Part shown: piece after piece, positions 25,173 to 34,285 of the stretch
Layout: each line of letters starts with the position of its first letter
Numbering within the stretch: position 1 is the stretch's first letter
Program-made: the position numbers and the translations under genes
Assembly: GCF_001455205.1 (NCBI RefSeq)
Contig: NZ_CP013341.1
Coordinates: forward strand, 1,922,001 to 1,986,000
Origin: Nitrosomonas ureae
GTDB lineage: Bacteria; Pseudomonadota; Gammaproteobacteria; Burkholderiales; Nitrosomonadaceae
Length of the DNA stretch: 64,000 nucleotides
Direction of reading: 5' to 3'
Notes under the pieces: model-generated
The model's input: the letters and a program-made list of their open reading frames with translations, nothing else
Told to the model about the DNA's origin: nothing
Database searches by the model: none

Positions 25173-25703
25173 TTACTGATGGAGATGGCCGGAATCATGG
25201 TGATGGTGATGATCTGGCGCGGCGTGACGGGCATGATCACTTAACTGCGCATCAAACCACCGGTGAATGGCGAGTTTGAGTTTCTCGATAGACGTGGAGT
25301 AAGTAATTTCCGCGCCATCCGATAATTCCTTATATTCGATTTTTACTTGGCCGGGTTTGGCCGCTTTCAATTCCGCCAGCCCAGGCATCGACGTACCGTG
25401 AATCTTTTCCGGATTAGAGTAATTACCCAGTTTGAATTCCTGGGTAATTTGAGATAAATGTAACCGTATCAGGCTAAGTTGTTCGGTATCGGATTGATCC
25501 TTTGCAATTACCTGCTGAATGCCGCCGGTATCCGTTTTGGAAAAAATATGGGTGGTTTTCTCCAGATCAAACGGCATCACATGCGAGCCACGCTCGGTGA
25601 CTGCATCTAAACGTTTCTCATCAACTGTTTCTGTCGCATGAACATGTAAAGCCAATAACAAAAATGAACTCACTAAGAAAACCATAATCATTATTCTATT
25701 CAT
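25173..25703 (-). CDS. Exported protein with His-rich tail
   Basis: This 176-residue protein starts with a signal peptide (hydrophobic to about residue 23, cleavage likely after HVHA). The body contains SHVMPFDLEKTTHIFSKTDTGGIQQVIAKD and IRLHLSQITQEFKLGNYSNPEKIHG. This matches a family of periplasmic proteins sometimes mis-annotated as aspartate carbamoyltransferase. The C-terminus is HAAPDHHHHHDSGHLHQ, a likely metal-binding tail. It lies alone, convergent with tauE. A periplasmic metal-buffering role is conceivable but unproven. Confidence 0.7.
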   Translation of the reverse strand: MNRIMIMVFLVSSFLLLALHVHATETVDEKRLDAVTERGSHVMPFDLEKTTHIFSKTDTGGIQQVIAKDQSDTEQLSLIRLHLSQITQEFKLGNYSNPEKIHGTSMPGLAELKAAKPGQVKIEYKELSDGAEITYSTSIEKLKLAIHRWFDAQLSDHARHAAPDHHHHHDSGHLHQ

Positions 25704-26096
25704 TTTTCCTCCGTAACTCAGCTCATGAAATAGTTGATGTTCAAGTTTTCAATTGAAACTGCTCAATTTTATTATGTCACGCTTCATTTTTGAGATTATC
25801 CAATTTCTCCCGAAATTCATCCTTTGATATTGAATATATAAAACATGGGCAATGATATTCAAATCGCCTTAGACTCTCGGTAGAAGCTCAGCGGTATTTC
25901 GGTTTAGCTGTGGGGTTCTCGGGCAGAGTTCCAAAGCAGTTATCAGGTAAGCAGCGACCAATCAAGTATCAGGATTAAAATAAAGAATTAAAGACCAGTA
26001 TCAGGTTTTTTACATGTCCATAAAAGATCAACGCATTATAAAATGCCGCATGGAGATTTGTTAATTCTCCTGAGCCTGAATAAGAGGTTAAAAAAC
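25704..26096. other. Intergenic stretch, about 390 bp
   Basis: No gene seen. It includes the promoter region of the His-rich protein gene and the short repeat AGACCAGTATCAGGTTTTTT (about 25990-26012), also found near 19655. Confidence 0.4.
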
Positions 26097-27602
26097 CTAC
26101 TGTTTGTCTAGTCTGCGATACTGAATCGCTTCTGCAACATGCTGATGATTGATTTTCTCGATACCCGCTAAATCCGCAATGGTTCGCGCTACCTTGAGAA
26201 TACGATGATACGCGCGTGCGGAAAGATTCAAGCGGTTGATGGCTTGTTTCAGTAGATTTTCACTGGCAGCATCCAAAACACAATATTTATCGATTTCCTT
26301 AACGCTCAAACGGCTGTTGGTTTTGCCTTGCCGATTCAGTTGTAATTGATGCGCTTTCTCAACGTGTTGACGGATAGCACTACTTTTTTCTCCGGAAGCT
26401 TGTTGTTTCATCAATTCCTGTTGCGGCACTGCCGGAACTTCGATCTGCATGTCGATACGATCGAGTAACGGGCCGGAGATTCGGCCACGATAACGGGAAA
26501 CCTGATCAGGGGTGCAATGACATTTGCCGTTGGAGTGTCCCAAATAGCCGCACGGGCAGGGGTTCATCGCGGCAATCAATTGAAATTGCGCTGGAAATTC
26601 CGCTTGGCGGGCTGCACGGGAAATGGTGATTTTTCCGGATTCGAGCGGTTCGCGCAGCACTTCGAGGACCTTGCGGTTGAATTCGGCCAGTTCGTCGAGA
26701 AACAGCACGCCGTGCATGGCGAGTGAAATTTCGCCGGGGCGTGGGTGGCTGCCGCCGCCGACTAGCGCGACTCCGGATGCCGTATGATGCGGTGAGCGGA
26801 ACGGTCGCTTTTTCCAATTCTGGATATTGAAGCTGCCATAACTGAGTGACTGAATGGCTGCGGATTCGAGTGCTTCCGCTTCGGTCATGGGCGGCAGGAT
26901 GCCCGGAAAGCGTGCTGCCAGCATGGATTTTCCGGTACCCGGCGGGCCGATCATTAACAGGCTGTGCCCGCCGGTCGCGGCTATGGCCAGTGCACGCTTG
27001 GCATGCGTTTGCCCTTTGACTTCATCGAGATCCGGATAAACTGAGTCTTCATTTTCACTTTCGGCGATAGCGGAAAAACGGGGTAAAGTTTCCTGTCCGG
27101 TTAAATGCGCGCAGATTTGTAATAATGATTTTGCCGCGTAGATCGTGGCTTTCTTGACCAGCGCGGCTTCAGCGGCATTTTGTTGCGGTAGCACAAAACT
27201 GCGGCCGGATTGCGACGCGTTGTAGGTCATTGCCAGGGCCCCATGAATCGGACGCAATTCTCCGGTTAAAGCCAGTTCACCTGCCCATTCATATTGATCC
27301 AGCTTATCTTTTGGAATTTGCCCGGTTGCCGCCAGTATCCCTAATGCAATGGGTAAATCGAATCGTCCGCTCTCTTTGGGTAGGTCGGCAGGAGCTAGGT
27401 TGATGGTGATACGCTGCGCGGGGATTTTGAATTGCGCGTTCTGCAGCGCGGCCCTGACACGATCTTTACTTTCTTTAACCTCGGTATCGGGAAGACCGAC
27501 GATAGTAAAGCTGGGCAAGCCGTTGGCGATGTGTGTTTCCACTGTCACCAACGGTGCTTGAATACCTGAAAGCGCACGGCTATAGAGTACGGCAAGTGCC
27601 AT
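26097..27602 (-). CDS. comM: ComM/YifB family Mg-chelatase-like AAA+ ATPase
   Basis: This 501-residue protein has the ChlI N-terminal domain (ALAVLYSRALSGIQAPLVTVETHI at the start), the AAA+ core with Walker A GPPGTGKS (about residue 220) and Walker B LFLDELAEF, and the Mg-chelatase C-terminal domain with SARAYHRILKVARTIADL near the end. ComM is a hexameric helicase that promotes branch migration of incoming DNA during natural transformation. A decayed partial copy of its 3' end lies at 14821-15002. Convergent or tandem partners are absent; ubiK lies 79 bp upstream on the same strand. Confidence 0.93.
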   Translation of the reverse strand: MALAVLYSRALSGIQAPLVTVETHIANGLPSFTIVGLPDTEVKESKDRVRAALQNAQFKIPAQRITINLAPADLPKESGRFDLPIALGILAATGQIPKDKLDQYEWAGELALTGELRPIHGALAMTYNASQSGRSFVLPQQNAAEAALVKKATIYAAKSLLQICAHLTGQETLPRFSAIAESENEDSVYPDLDEVKGQTHAKRALAIAATGGHSLLMIGPPGTGKSMLAARFPGILPPMTEAEALESAAIQSLSYGSFNIQNWKKRPFRSPHHTASGVALVGGGSHPRPGEISLAMHGVLFLDELAEFNRKVLEVLREPLESGKITISRAARQAEFPAQFQLIAAMNPCPCGYLGHSNGKCHCTPDQVSRYRGRISGPLLDRIDMQIEVPAVPQQELMKQQASGEKSSAIRQHVEKAHQLQLNRQGKTNSRLSVKEIDKYCVLDAASENLLKQAINRLNLSARAYHRILKVARTIADLAGIEKINHQHVAEAIQYRRLDKQ

Positions 27603-27681
27603 CTGAGCAATCGCAGGTTTAAAGGTTTAAGTTACACGGATGCGAATTGTAATTTACTCAAACATCCCAAGAAATATAAGT

Positions 27682-27948
27682 TTATTTATCCGCTTCTGTG
27701 GGTATTTCGTTAGCATTCAGCCGCGCTTCAAGGTCGGCAACCTGGGCTTCAAGAATCATCAGTTTCTCACGGGTGCGCTGTAAAACTTCCTGCTGCACAT
27801 CGAATTCATCACGCGTGACTAATTCAAGCCTGGAGAATGCACCCGATAATAAAACCCGGATATTTTTCTCGATGTCTTTGGCCGGGCTGTTTTGCATGAT
27901 CTCGCTGACTTTGGCATTGATTTCATCAATTACATTTTTATTAAGCAT
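27682..27948 (-). CDS. ubiK: UbiK/BMFP family ubiquinone biosynthesis accessory factor
   Basis: This 88-residue, mostly helical protein has the BMFP pattern: a first amphipathic region DEINAKVSEIMQNSPAKDIEKNIRVLLSGAFSRLELVTRDEFDVQQEVL, then a coiled coil REKLMILEAQVADLEARL. UbiK binds UbiJ and assists the aerobic ubiquinone-making complex. Length and layout match the family. It is divergent from amgK across about 215 bp. Confidence 0.85.
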   Translation of the reverse strand: MLNKNVIDEINAKVSEIMQNSPAKDIEKNIRVLLSGAFSRLELVTRDEFDVQQEVLQRTREKLMILEAQVADLEARLNANEIPTEADK

Positions 27949-28164
27949 CGTTGTTCTCCTTGTTGATTGATTTACCAGTTGATCGGCTGGTTAGTGGACG
28001 ACGTGATAAAATCTCACGCTGCGAGATTTCTTGCAATATCGAATTATCCACTGTTATTGAGAAGGGTTCCAGTTTTACTCTGCAAAGTGAATTTGTCACG
28101 CTTTTCCAAAGCAATTATTTTGGGTATTTAGATCCCGGGAACGATAAATTATTCGGATATAGGA

Positions 28165-29169
28165 ATGGAACGTATACAACAGCTTGAGAATTGGATAAGG
28201 GTACAATTTCCCGGAAAATTATTCACGCTGGAGCCTGCTTCTGCGGATGCCAGCTTCCGGCGTTATTTCCGGGTTGGTTTCGATAATCAGACACTGATTG
28301 TGATGGATGCGCCGCCTCAATATGAAAATTGCGCGCCCTTCTTGCACGTGGCAAAAATTCTGGCGGCGACCGGCGTGCATGTGCCCAAAATTCTGGGGCA
28401 GGATCCGGAGCGCGGCTTTTTGTTGCTATCCGACCTGGGTCACACGACTTTCTTGCGCGCGCTCGAACAAACGCCTGACCTGGCCAATCAATTTTATCGC
28501 GATGCCACCGATGCGCTGGTGCAGATGCAAATGTCGCAACGGATCGAAGGCTTGCCACTTTATGGTCAAACGTTATTGCAACAGGAGCTTGATTTGTTTC
28601 CTGATTGGTACGTTGCGAAGCATTTGCAACTGGAGCTCTCAGAAAAACAGCAAACGGTTTTACGCAATGCTTTTGGGCATATCCTGCAAAATAATCTGGC
28701 ACAAGCCAAGGTGCTGGTGCATCGGGATTATCATTCACGCAATCTGATGGTGTCCACGCCGAATCCGGGCATTCTTGATTTTCAGGATGCGGTATATGGG
28801 CCGATTACGTATGACCTGGTGTCCTTATTCAAAGATGCTTATATTCGTTGGGATGAGGACCGGATTCTGGATTGGGCCATTCGCTATTGGGAAAAAGCAC
28901 GCCAGGCCGGATTACCGGTGGCTTCGGATTTTTCGGATTTTTACCGGGATTTTGAATGGATGGGCGTGCAGCGTCACTTAAAAGTATTGGGGATTTTTGC
29001 CCGCCTTAATTATCGTGATGGCAAAGCGGCGTATCTGAACGATATGCCGCTGGTGATGGATTATCTGCGCGCAGCGTGTGAGCGTTACCGGGAGCTTCGT
29101 GCGTTGCTCAGCTTGCTGGATGAATTGCACCCTGCTAAATCAGGTCAGAAGATTGGTTACACGTTTTAG
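28165..29169 (+). CDS. amgK: N-acetylmuramate/N-acetylglucosamine 1-kinase AmgK
   Basis: A 334-residue APH-fold sugar kinase. It begins RIQQLENWIRVQFPGKLFTLEPASADASFRRYFRV, with the ATP-binding strand LIVMDAPPQYENCAPFLHVAKIL. The catalytic loop VLVHRDYHSRNLMV contains the Asp base, followed by GILDFQDAVYGPITYDLVSLFKDAY with the metal-binding Asp. AmgK phosphorylates recovered MurNAc at C1 so that MurU can make UDP-MurNAc in cell-wall recycling. The gene is immediately upstream of murU, as expected, but murU here carries a frameshift. Confidence 0.9.
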   Translation: MERIQQLENWIRVQFPGKLFTLEPASADASFRRYFRVGFDNQTLIVMDAPPQYENCAPFLHVAKILAATGVHVPKILGQDPERGFLLLSDLGHTTFLRALEQTPDLANQFYRDATDALVQMQMSQRIEGLPLYGQTLLQQELDLFPDWYVAKHLQLELSEKQQTVLRNAFGHILQNNLAQAKVLVHRDYHSRNLMVSTPNPGILDFQDAVYGPITYDLVSLFKDAYIRWDEDRILDWAIRYWEKARQAGLPVASDFSDFYRDFEWMGVQRHLKVLGIFARLNYRDGKAAYLNDMPLVMDYLRAACERYRELRALLSLLDELHPAKSGQKIGYTF

Positions 29170-29188
29170 AAATACTCCTTATAGGGCG

Positions 29189-29889
29189 ATGATCCTCGCG
29201 GCGGGGCGTGGTGAGCGCATGCGCCCGCTGACTGACGATTTACCCAAGCCTTTATTAAAGGTTGGGGAATAACATTGATTGAATATCAGCTAAAAAATCT
29301 GGCGCGTGCTGGTTTTGTCGATATTGTCATTAACCATGCGTACCTGGGGGCAATGATCGAGAATGCTTTGGGCACGGGTGAGCGCTATGGTGTTAATATT
29401 CATTATTCGCCGGAACGAGCGGTGCTGGAAACAGCGGGCGGAATAGCCAATGCTATGCCGCTGTTGACAGATCAGTCCGGCAATCGACCGTTCCTGGCGG
29501 TCAATGCGGATATATATTGTGAAATGGAGTATGTATCGCTGTTGCCGGTTATGAACGCAATGCAAGCGGAAAGGATACAGTCGGCGCATCTGGTATTGGT
29601 TGATAATCCGCCGCACCACGCCACAGGAGATTTCGCGTTGCAACAGAATAAGATCTCGCTGGCAGGTAACAATCGATTAACGTTTAGTGGCATCGGTATT
29701 TATCACCCGCAACTATTCAGCGCAATAGAACCAGGTTTGGCGATAAAACTGGCTCCGCTATTGCGACAAGCGATAGAAGAAAACAAAGTGAGCGGTGAAT
29801 ATTTTTCCGGACAATGGATCGATGTGGGAACACCGCTACGATTGGAAGCGTTGGATGCGCAACTTAAATCGCAATTGGGGATCAAGTAA
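29189..29889 (+). pseudogene. murU: MurU (MurNAc-1-P uridylyltransferase), frameshifted
   Basis: The first part (from 29189) reads MILAAGRGERMRPLTDDLPKPLLKVGE and then stops. The second part (29275-29889) continues in another frame with LIEYQLKNLARAGFVDIVINHAYLGAMIENALG and ends GQWIDVGTPLRLEALDAQL. Together they make a normal nucleotidyltransferase; inserting one G in the GGGG run near 29264 restores VGG-IT-LIEY. The Walker-like GxGxRMRPLT and VNADIY metal motif are intact. Either the gene is newly inactivated, which would break this recycling route, or the homopolymer was misread. Confidence 0.85.
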
Positions 29890-29920
29890 TCAGTGAATGT
29901 AATAACTTGAAGCTGCAACT

Positions 29921-31228
29921 ATGACATATATTCAACCTTTTATTGCCCGCCGCAAGCTTCTGGCAGCTCAGATGCAAGCGGGTGTGGCGATTATTCCAAC
30001 CGCTCCGGAACGGTTGCGCAATCGTGATGCGCATTATCCGTACCGGTTTGATAGCTATTTTTATTACTTGACGGGTTTTCGTGAACCGGAAGCAGTGTTG
30101 CTGATTGTTACTGCCACTGATCATGCACCGGCCAAGCATATTTTGTTTTGCCGCGAAAAAGATGCTGATCGTGAAATTTGGGATGGTTTTCGCTATGGGC
30201 CTGAGGCAGCCAGGGAGGTTTTCGGTTTTGATGAAGCGTATCCGATAACCCGACTGGAAGAATTGCTGCCCAGGTTACTTGCGGATCAGCCGGCAGTTTT
30301 TACTGCTTTGGGCTTGGATCAGAACTGGGATCAGCGTGTTGTTGGCTGGCTAAATCGGGTGCGTGAATTGGCGCGTACGGGCGTTGTAGCGCCGAACGAG
30401 ATTCGTGACTATCGCGCAATACTGGATGAAATGCGCCTGATTAAAGGTACGGACGAATTGCAAATCATGCAGCGTGCAGCGGATATCTCGGCGCAGGCAC
30501 ATCAACGTGCAATGCAGACCACCATTCCGGGAATGCGTGAGAACGAGATTGAAGCCGAATTGCTTTATACCTTCCGTCGGCATGGCGCGCAGGCACCGGC
30601 TTATACTTCGATTGTTGCCGGAGGCGCTAATGCATGCGTGTTGCATTATGTGCAGAATAATGCCGAACTCAGATCGGGCGATTTATTGTTGATTGACGCA
30701 GGTTGCGAGCTGGATGGTTATGCTGCGGATATTACGCGGACATTCCCGATCAATGGAAAATTCACTGCTGCCCAAAGAGATGTGTATCAACTTGTGCTGG
30801 CTGCACAGACGGCGGCTATATTACAGGTGAGACCGGGAAATTGCTGGAATGACCCGCACCAAACCGCGTTGTGTGTATTGGCACAAGGTTTTATCGATTT
30901 GGGATTATGTCGGGGTAGCATGGAGGCTGTACTGGAGTCCGGTGACTATAAACGCTTTTATATGCATAAGACCGGGCATTGGCTGGGTATGGATGTGCAT
31001 GATGTCGGAGAGTACAAGCAAAAAGGTGAATGGCGTTTATTGCAGCCCGGCATGGTGCTGACAGTCGAGCCGGGTTGTTATATTCGTCCGGCGGATAATG
31101 TTCCGGAGCATTTCTGGAATATTGGCATTCGCATTGAGGATGACGTGGTGGTTACGCAAACAGACCATGAACTTTTAACCGTGGCAGCGCCCAAAACAAT
31201 TGCTGCAATCGAGGAGTTGATGCAATGA
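29921..31228 (+). CDS. pepP: Xaa-Pro aminopeptidase (aminopeptidase P)
   Basis: A 435-residue M24B peptidase that removes N-terminal residues preceding proline. The N-terminal domain begins FIARRKLLAAQMQAGVAIIPTAPERLRNRDAHYPYRFDSYFYYLTGF. The pita-bread domain has the two-metal ligands in LLIDAGCELDGYAADITRTFPI (two Asp), KTGHWLGMDVHDVG (His), LTVEPGCYI (Glu) and GIRIEDDVVV (Glu). It ends overlapping the next start (ATGA), so the following small membrane protein is co-translated. Confidence 0.93.
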   Translation: MTYIQPFIARRKLLAAQMQAGVAIIPTAPERLRNRDAHYPYRFDSYFYYLTGFREPEAVLLIVTATDHAPAKHILFCREKDADREIWDGFRYGPEAAREVFGFDEAYPITRLEELLPRLLADQPAVFTALGLDQNWDQRVVGWLNRVRELARTGVVAPNEIRDYRAILDEMRLIKGTDELQIMQRAADISAQAHQRAMQTTIPGMRENEIEAELLYTFRRHGAQAPAYTSIVAGGANACVLHYVQNNAELRSGDLLLIDAGCELDGYAADITRTFPINGKFTAAQRDVYQLVLAAQTAAILQVRPGNCWNDPHQTALCVLAQGFIDLGLCRGSMEAVLESGDYKRFYMHKTGHWLGMDVHDVGEYKQKGEWRLLQPGMVLTVEPGCYIRPADNVPEHFWNIGIRIEDDVVVTQTDHELLTVAAPKTIAAIEELMQ

Positions 31229-31590
31229 ATGATGAAGAGAAAAAAATTATTATCAGCCGGATTTCTGAATATCGTCAGAATGAATCGGGAGAATTTCAGC
31301 GTACGCCCGTTTCGCCTTTAAATCGCTGGCTTACTTATGCAATGCTGATACCCGTAGTTGTGGTTATGGTGTTCGCCGGTATTTTCTTTTTTGCCGCCTT
31401 TCTTGCTTTAGTTGCTTTAGCGGTCGTGGTCGTCGGCATACGCTTCTGGTGGCTGCGCCACAAATATGAAAAGGCCATGCAGCAATCCAATAATATAAAC
31501 CGGCAGTCTGCAACGGATCAAACCGAATTCATCGAAGACGCACAAATTATTGAAGAGACCGAAATACACCGGGATGGACAGAGAAAATAA
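31225..31590 (+). CDS. Small membrane protein coupled to pepP
   Basis: This 121-residue protein begins four bases before the end of pepP. The N-terminus is charged (residues 1-35). Then come two adjacent hydrophobic segments, AMLIPVVVVMVFAGIFFFAAFLALVALAVVVVGIRFWWL, a basic turn, and an acidic soluble tail. I do not recognise a family with certainty. Co-translation with pepP is the only contextual hint; in other betaproteobacteria this position often holds a ubiquinone-biosynthesis hydroxylase gene, which is absent here. Confidence 0.7.
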   Translation: MNDEEKKIIISRISEYRQNESGEFQRTPVSPLNRWLTYAMLIPVVVVMVFAGIFFFAAFLALVALAVVVVGIRFWWLRHKYEKAMQQSNNINRQSATDQTEFIEDAQIIEETEIHRDGQRK

Positions 31591-31679
31591 TCTGTTGAAT
31601 AGCGGATAGTCTGGTCTATTGCTGTGTAGTGCGAGCAATTTAATTAATTAGTCAAGATAACCGCTTTACTGAAATTCAT

Positions 31680-34070
31680 TCATTTAGATTGGGCTGCAAT
31701 GAGTTTCAGTTGCTTTTCCGCGACACCCGGAAGAAAATGCGTGAGATTCCCATTGACCCAGTTGGCATGTCCGCGACCGTAGTATGGCGAGAGCGGGTGG
31801 CCACTTTGACCTCCCGGCATATCAAAATAGCCATGCTCTTCCTGGCTGGGTGCCACTACGGAGCGTTGCGAGGCGCCGAAATTGGTGGATTGCACACGTG
31901 GCATGTTGTGGTCACCGGGTAGCGGGTCACCCGGCATATCGAGCCATCGTGCAACCCAGAGTGGAAGTTTCTGACTGAGCGGATGCCGGATATGCGCTGT
32001 ATTGACTTCTCCCCAGTTTGTTTCTGTAATGCCGCCATCTTGTTGCATTTGTTCTGCGCTTTGTTGCGCACATAGATAGAGCAATTCTTCCCAATTTTTA
32101 TACAGTGCCGGCAGAAGGTGTAGAGGTTGCTGTTCGATCAACTGCCACACGATTACTTCCGCCTGGCTCAGTCGGGGTAGTATAAAAGCTGCATCGTACT
32201 GTCGCACTTGGGCGGTAAGACCGTTCAGTACAATTTTTGTTACTTCATGGCGATACGTGCGCACAACCCGGTAAGCGGTCGAGTTCGTGGAAGCTTGCCC
32301 ATCCCAATCATTTAATGCGCTCTTCATGGCTGCAACCCACGGTAACTTGCTGTCCGCCGATTCCAGTACAGTGCTCAGTAATTGATACCATCGTGTTAAC
32401 AAGAGCGCACGCTGATCCAACTGGATGGCTTGCAGGTCTGCTACCGAAAATCGGTCACGCGCAAATAAGCTGTCGCGAATTTGCGTAGCTCTTGCACCCA
32501 AGTCATAGCCACCGTTACCCAGGAGATCCAGCAGATTACCTGAAACAGGTCGTGAATTCGCTGACCATAGTCGCTGCGTGGGAGGGTTATTGATGAGAGG
32601 ATAGCGCCCAGGTTCCAGCCATCCGCTCCAGCCGGTTGCCGCAGTAGTCCAATCAGCCGGTATGTGAGGATCATAAGCGCCGGACCGGATGGGGATGCGG
32701 CCTGCCAGCGTCCAACTGATATTGCCATGACGATCACCGACAATAAAGTTTTGTACCGGAATGCCAAACGTGGGCGCAATTTCTGCGGCCTGTTGCGCCG
32801 ATCTGACCTGCTCCAGGTCGATCAATTTAAGATTAATGGCTTCCGGGTGCAATGCCGTCCAAGCTAACGCCAATGGGGTTTTATCATGATGTTGCGCCAG
32901 AATAGGGCCCCATTCGGTTTCTGAGATTTGCAGAATTTCATCTGCGGCATTACGGATACGGATGGTTTCATGGTGAATCTGGAGCGGTTGCCATCCGGTA
33001 GAACCAAGATAGCGTGTTTGATCGTCAGCATCAGTTTTTATTCGTACCCAGTCGGAAAAATCGCCGTGACTATTGGTGAAGCTCCAAGCGATGTGCCGAT
33101 TTGATCCGATCACAACTGAGGGCACCCCTGGTAAGCTGATGCCGGTAATGTCGTGAAACTGATCCGTAGATGTTGCATCAGGATAGATAAGGCGGGTTCT
33201 GAACCAAAGGTTAGGTACACGCAACGTCAAATGCATGTCATTAGCGACGATGGCAGGCCCGTTGGTTAGGCCGCCGGCAACAGCAAAGCTGTTGCTGCCT
33301 GGTGAGTGTTCGGTGGCTAGTGTATTATCATTGAATAGCTTTTTATTCAATGTTTGCAGGTTGATGTGTTCCTCTGACGGAAGTTCCGGCAATGCGATGG
33401 GCTCATCAATCAACGGCGCATCCCAATTGCCTGCCGGAGCGTTGAGAAATCGATAAACCGTCTCGGGTAGCGCCGCGTGTAGGCTGGATAGTGCCAGTTC
33501 ACGATAAATATTGGATTCATTCAGAGTAAAAAACATTGCAGCAATCACTAAGATGCTGTCTTCATTGCGCCACTCCACAGGTTGAGTTTGTGTCAGTAGG
33601 TATGGAAAAGGACGTACTGTCAACGCTGTAATGCCCTGATTTATGCCATCCCGGTAGGCATCGAGCAAATGTAGTTGAGTCTCGGGCAATTGTTGTAAAA
33701 CTGCGGCAGCGCGGGCACGCATCCGAAATGCACGAGCTTTGCGATCATGCGCGAGCGATGCGGTACCAAATAATTCGGATAATTCACCTGCAGCCTGCCG
33801 GCGCATCAAATCCATTTCAAAGAAGCGCTCCTGTGCATGTACATAGCCCATCGCCAGCGTCAGATCCAATCGATTTTCGCCTTTGAAGGTTACGCTGCCG
33901 AGTGTATCCCGGTCGATGAGTACAGGTGCGGATAATCCAAAAAGCGGTGCTTCGCCATCATACTGCGGCAAACTTGCGCGCAGCAGCGAGCCGCTGATAA
34001 GAATCAATAACCCTGCGATAAGCAGCCCTGTTGTAAAAATGTATAGAGCAAGGCGTAAAGTAAACTGCAT
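31680..34070 (-). CDS. Penicillin acylase family (Ntn-hydrolase) protein
   Basis: The start is set at 34070, where MQFTLRLALYIFTTGLLIAGLLILI forms a signal or anchor helix; the frame opens further upstream to 34109. The 796-residue precursor has the family order: signal, alpha chain (about 30-265, including FEMDLMRRQAAGELSELFG), linker, then the autocatalytic site PGSNSFAVAGG, whose Ser becomes the N-terminal nucleophile of the beta chain. WAANSRP-like LWSANSRPV and the late PGDHNMPRV region also fit. Members hydrolyse amides such as beta-lactam side chains or acyl-homoserine lactones; the real substrate is unknown. Periplasmic location is expected. Confidence 0.88.
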   Translation of the reverse strand: MQFTLRLALYIFTTGLLIAGLLILISGSLLRASLPQYDGEAPLFGLSAPVLIDRDTLGSVTFKGENRLDLTLAMGYVHAQERFFEMDLMRRQAAGELSELFGTASLAHDRKARAFRMRARAAAVLQQLPETQLHLLDAYRDGINQGITALTVRPFPYLLTQTQPVEWRNEDSILVIAAMFFTLNESNIYRELALSSLHAALPETVYRFLNAPAGNWDAPLIDEPIALPELPSEEHINLQTLNKKLFNDNTLATEHSPGSNSFAVAGGLTNGPAIVANDMHLTLRVPNLWFRTRLIYPDATSTDQFHDITGISLPGVPSVVIGSNRHIAWSFTNSHGDFSDWVRIKTDADDQTRYLGSTGWQPLQIHHETIRIRNAADEILQISETEWGPILAQHHDKTPLALAWTALHPEAINLKLIDLEQVRSAQQAAEIAPTFGIPVQNFIVGDRHGNISWTLAGRIPIRSGAYDPHIPADWTTAATGWSGWLEPGRYPLINNPPTQRLWSANSRPVSGNLLDLLGNGGYDLGARATQIRDSLFARDRFSVADLQAIQLDQRALLLTRWYQLLSTVLESADSKLPWVAAMKSALNDWDGQASTNSTAYRVVRTYRHEVTKIVLNGLTAQVRQYDAAFILPRLSQAEVIVWQLIEQQPLHLLPALYKNWEELLYLCAQQSAEQMQQDGGITETNWGEVNTAHIRHPLSQKLPLWVARWLDMPGDPLPGDHNMPRVQSTNFGASQRSVVAPSQEEHGYFDMPGGQSGHPLSPYYGRGHANWVNGNLTHFLPGVAEKQLKLIAAQSK

Positions 34071-34285
34071 CGAATCATCACAAAAATAAACGGGTGAATC
34101 ATATCTCAATCCACTTCAGATCTGCCATAAAGTTGGCTGAGAAACTATCTGCCGCATTGGTAATAGGAACGATATATGACGACTATTCATGTTTTAGCAA
34201 TAAAGGGGATGATTCCTTCCTTATTCCCAATATTGGATTCAGATAATACCAATGATAATTCATTCATAGAAATTTGGAGCTTGCC

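Noticed and set aside
27951..28187. 78-codon frame between ubiK and amgK
   Set aside because: It overlaps the amgK start and the divergent promoter region, shows no family features, and has weak start context.
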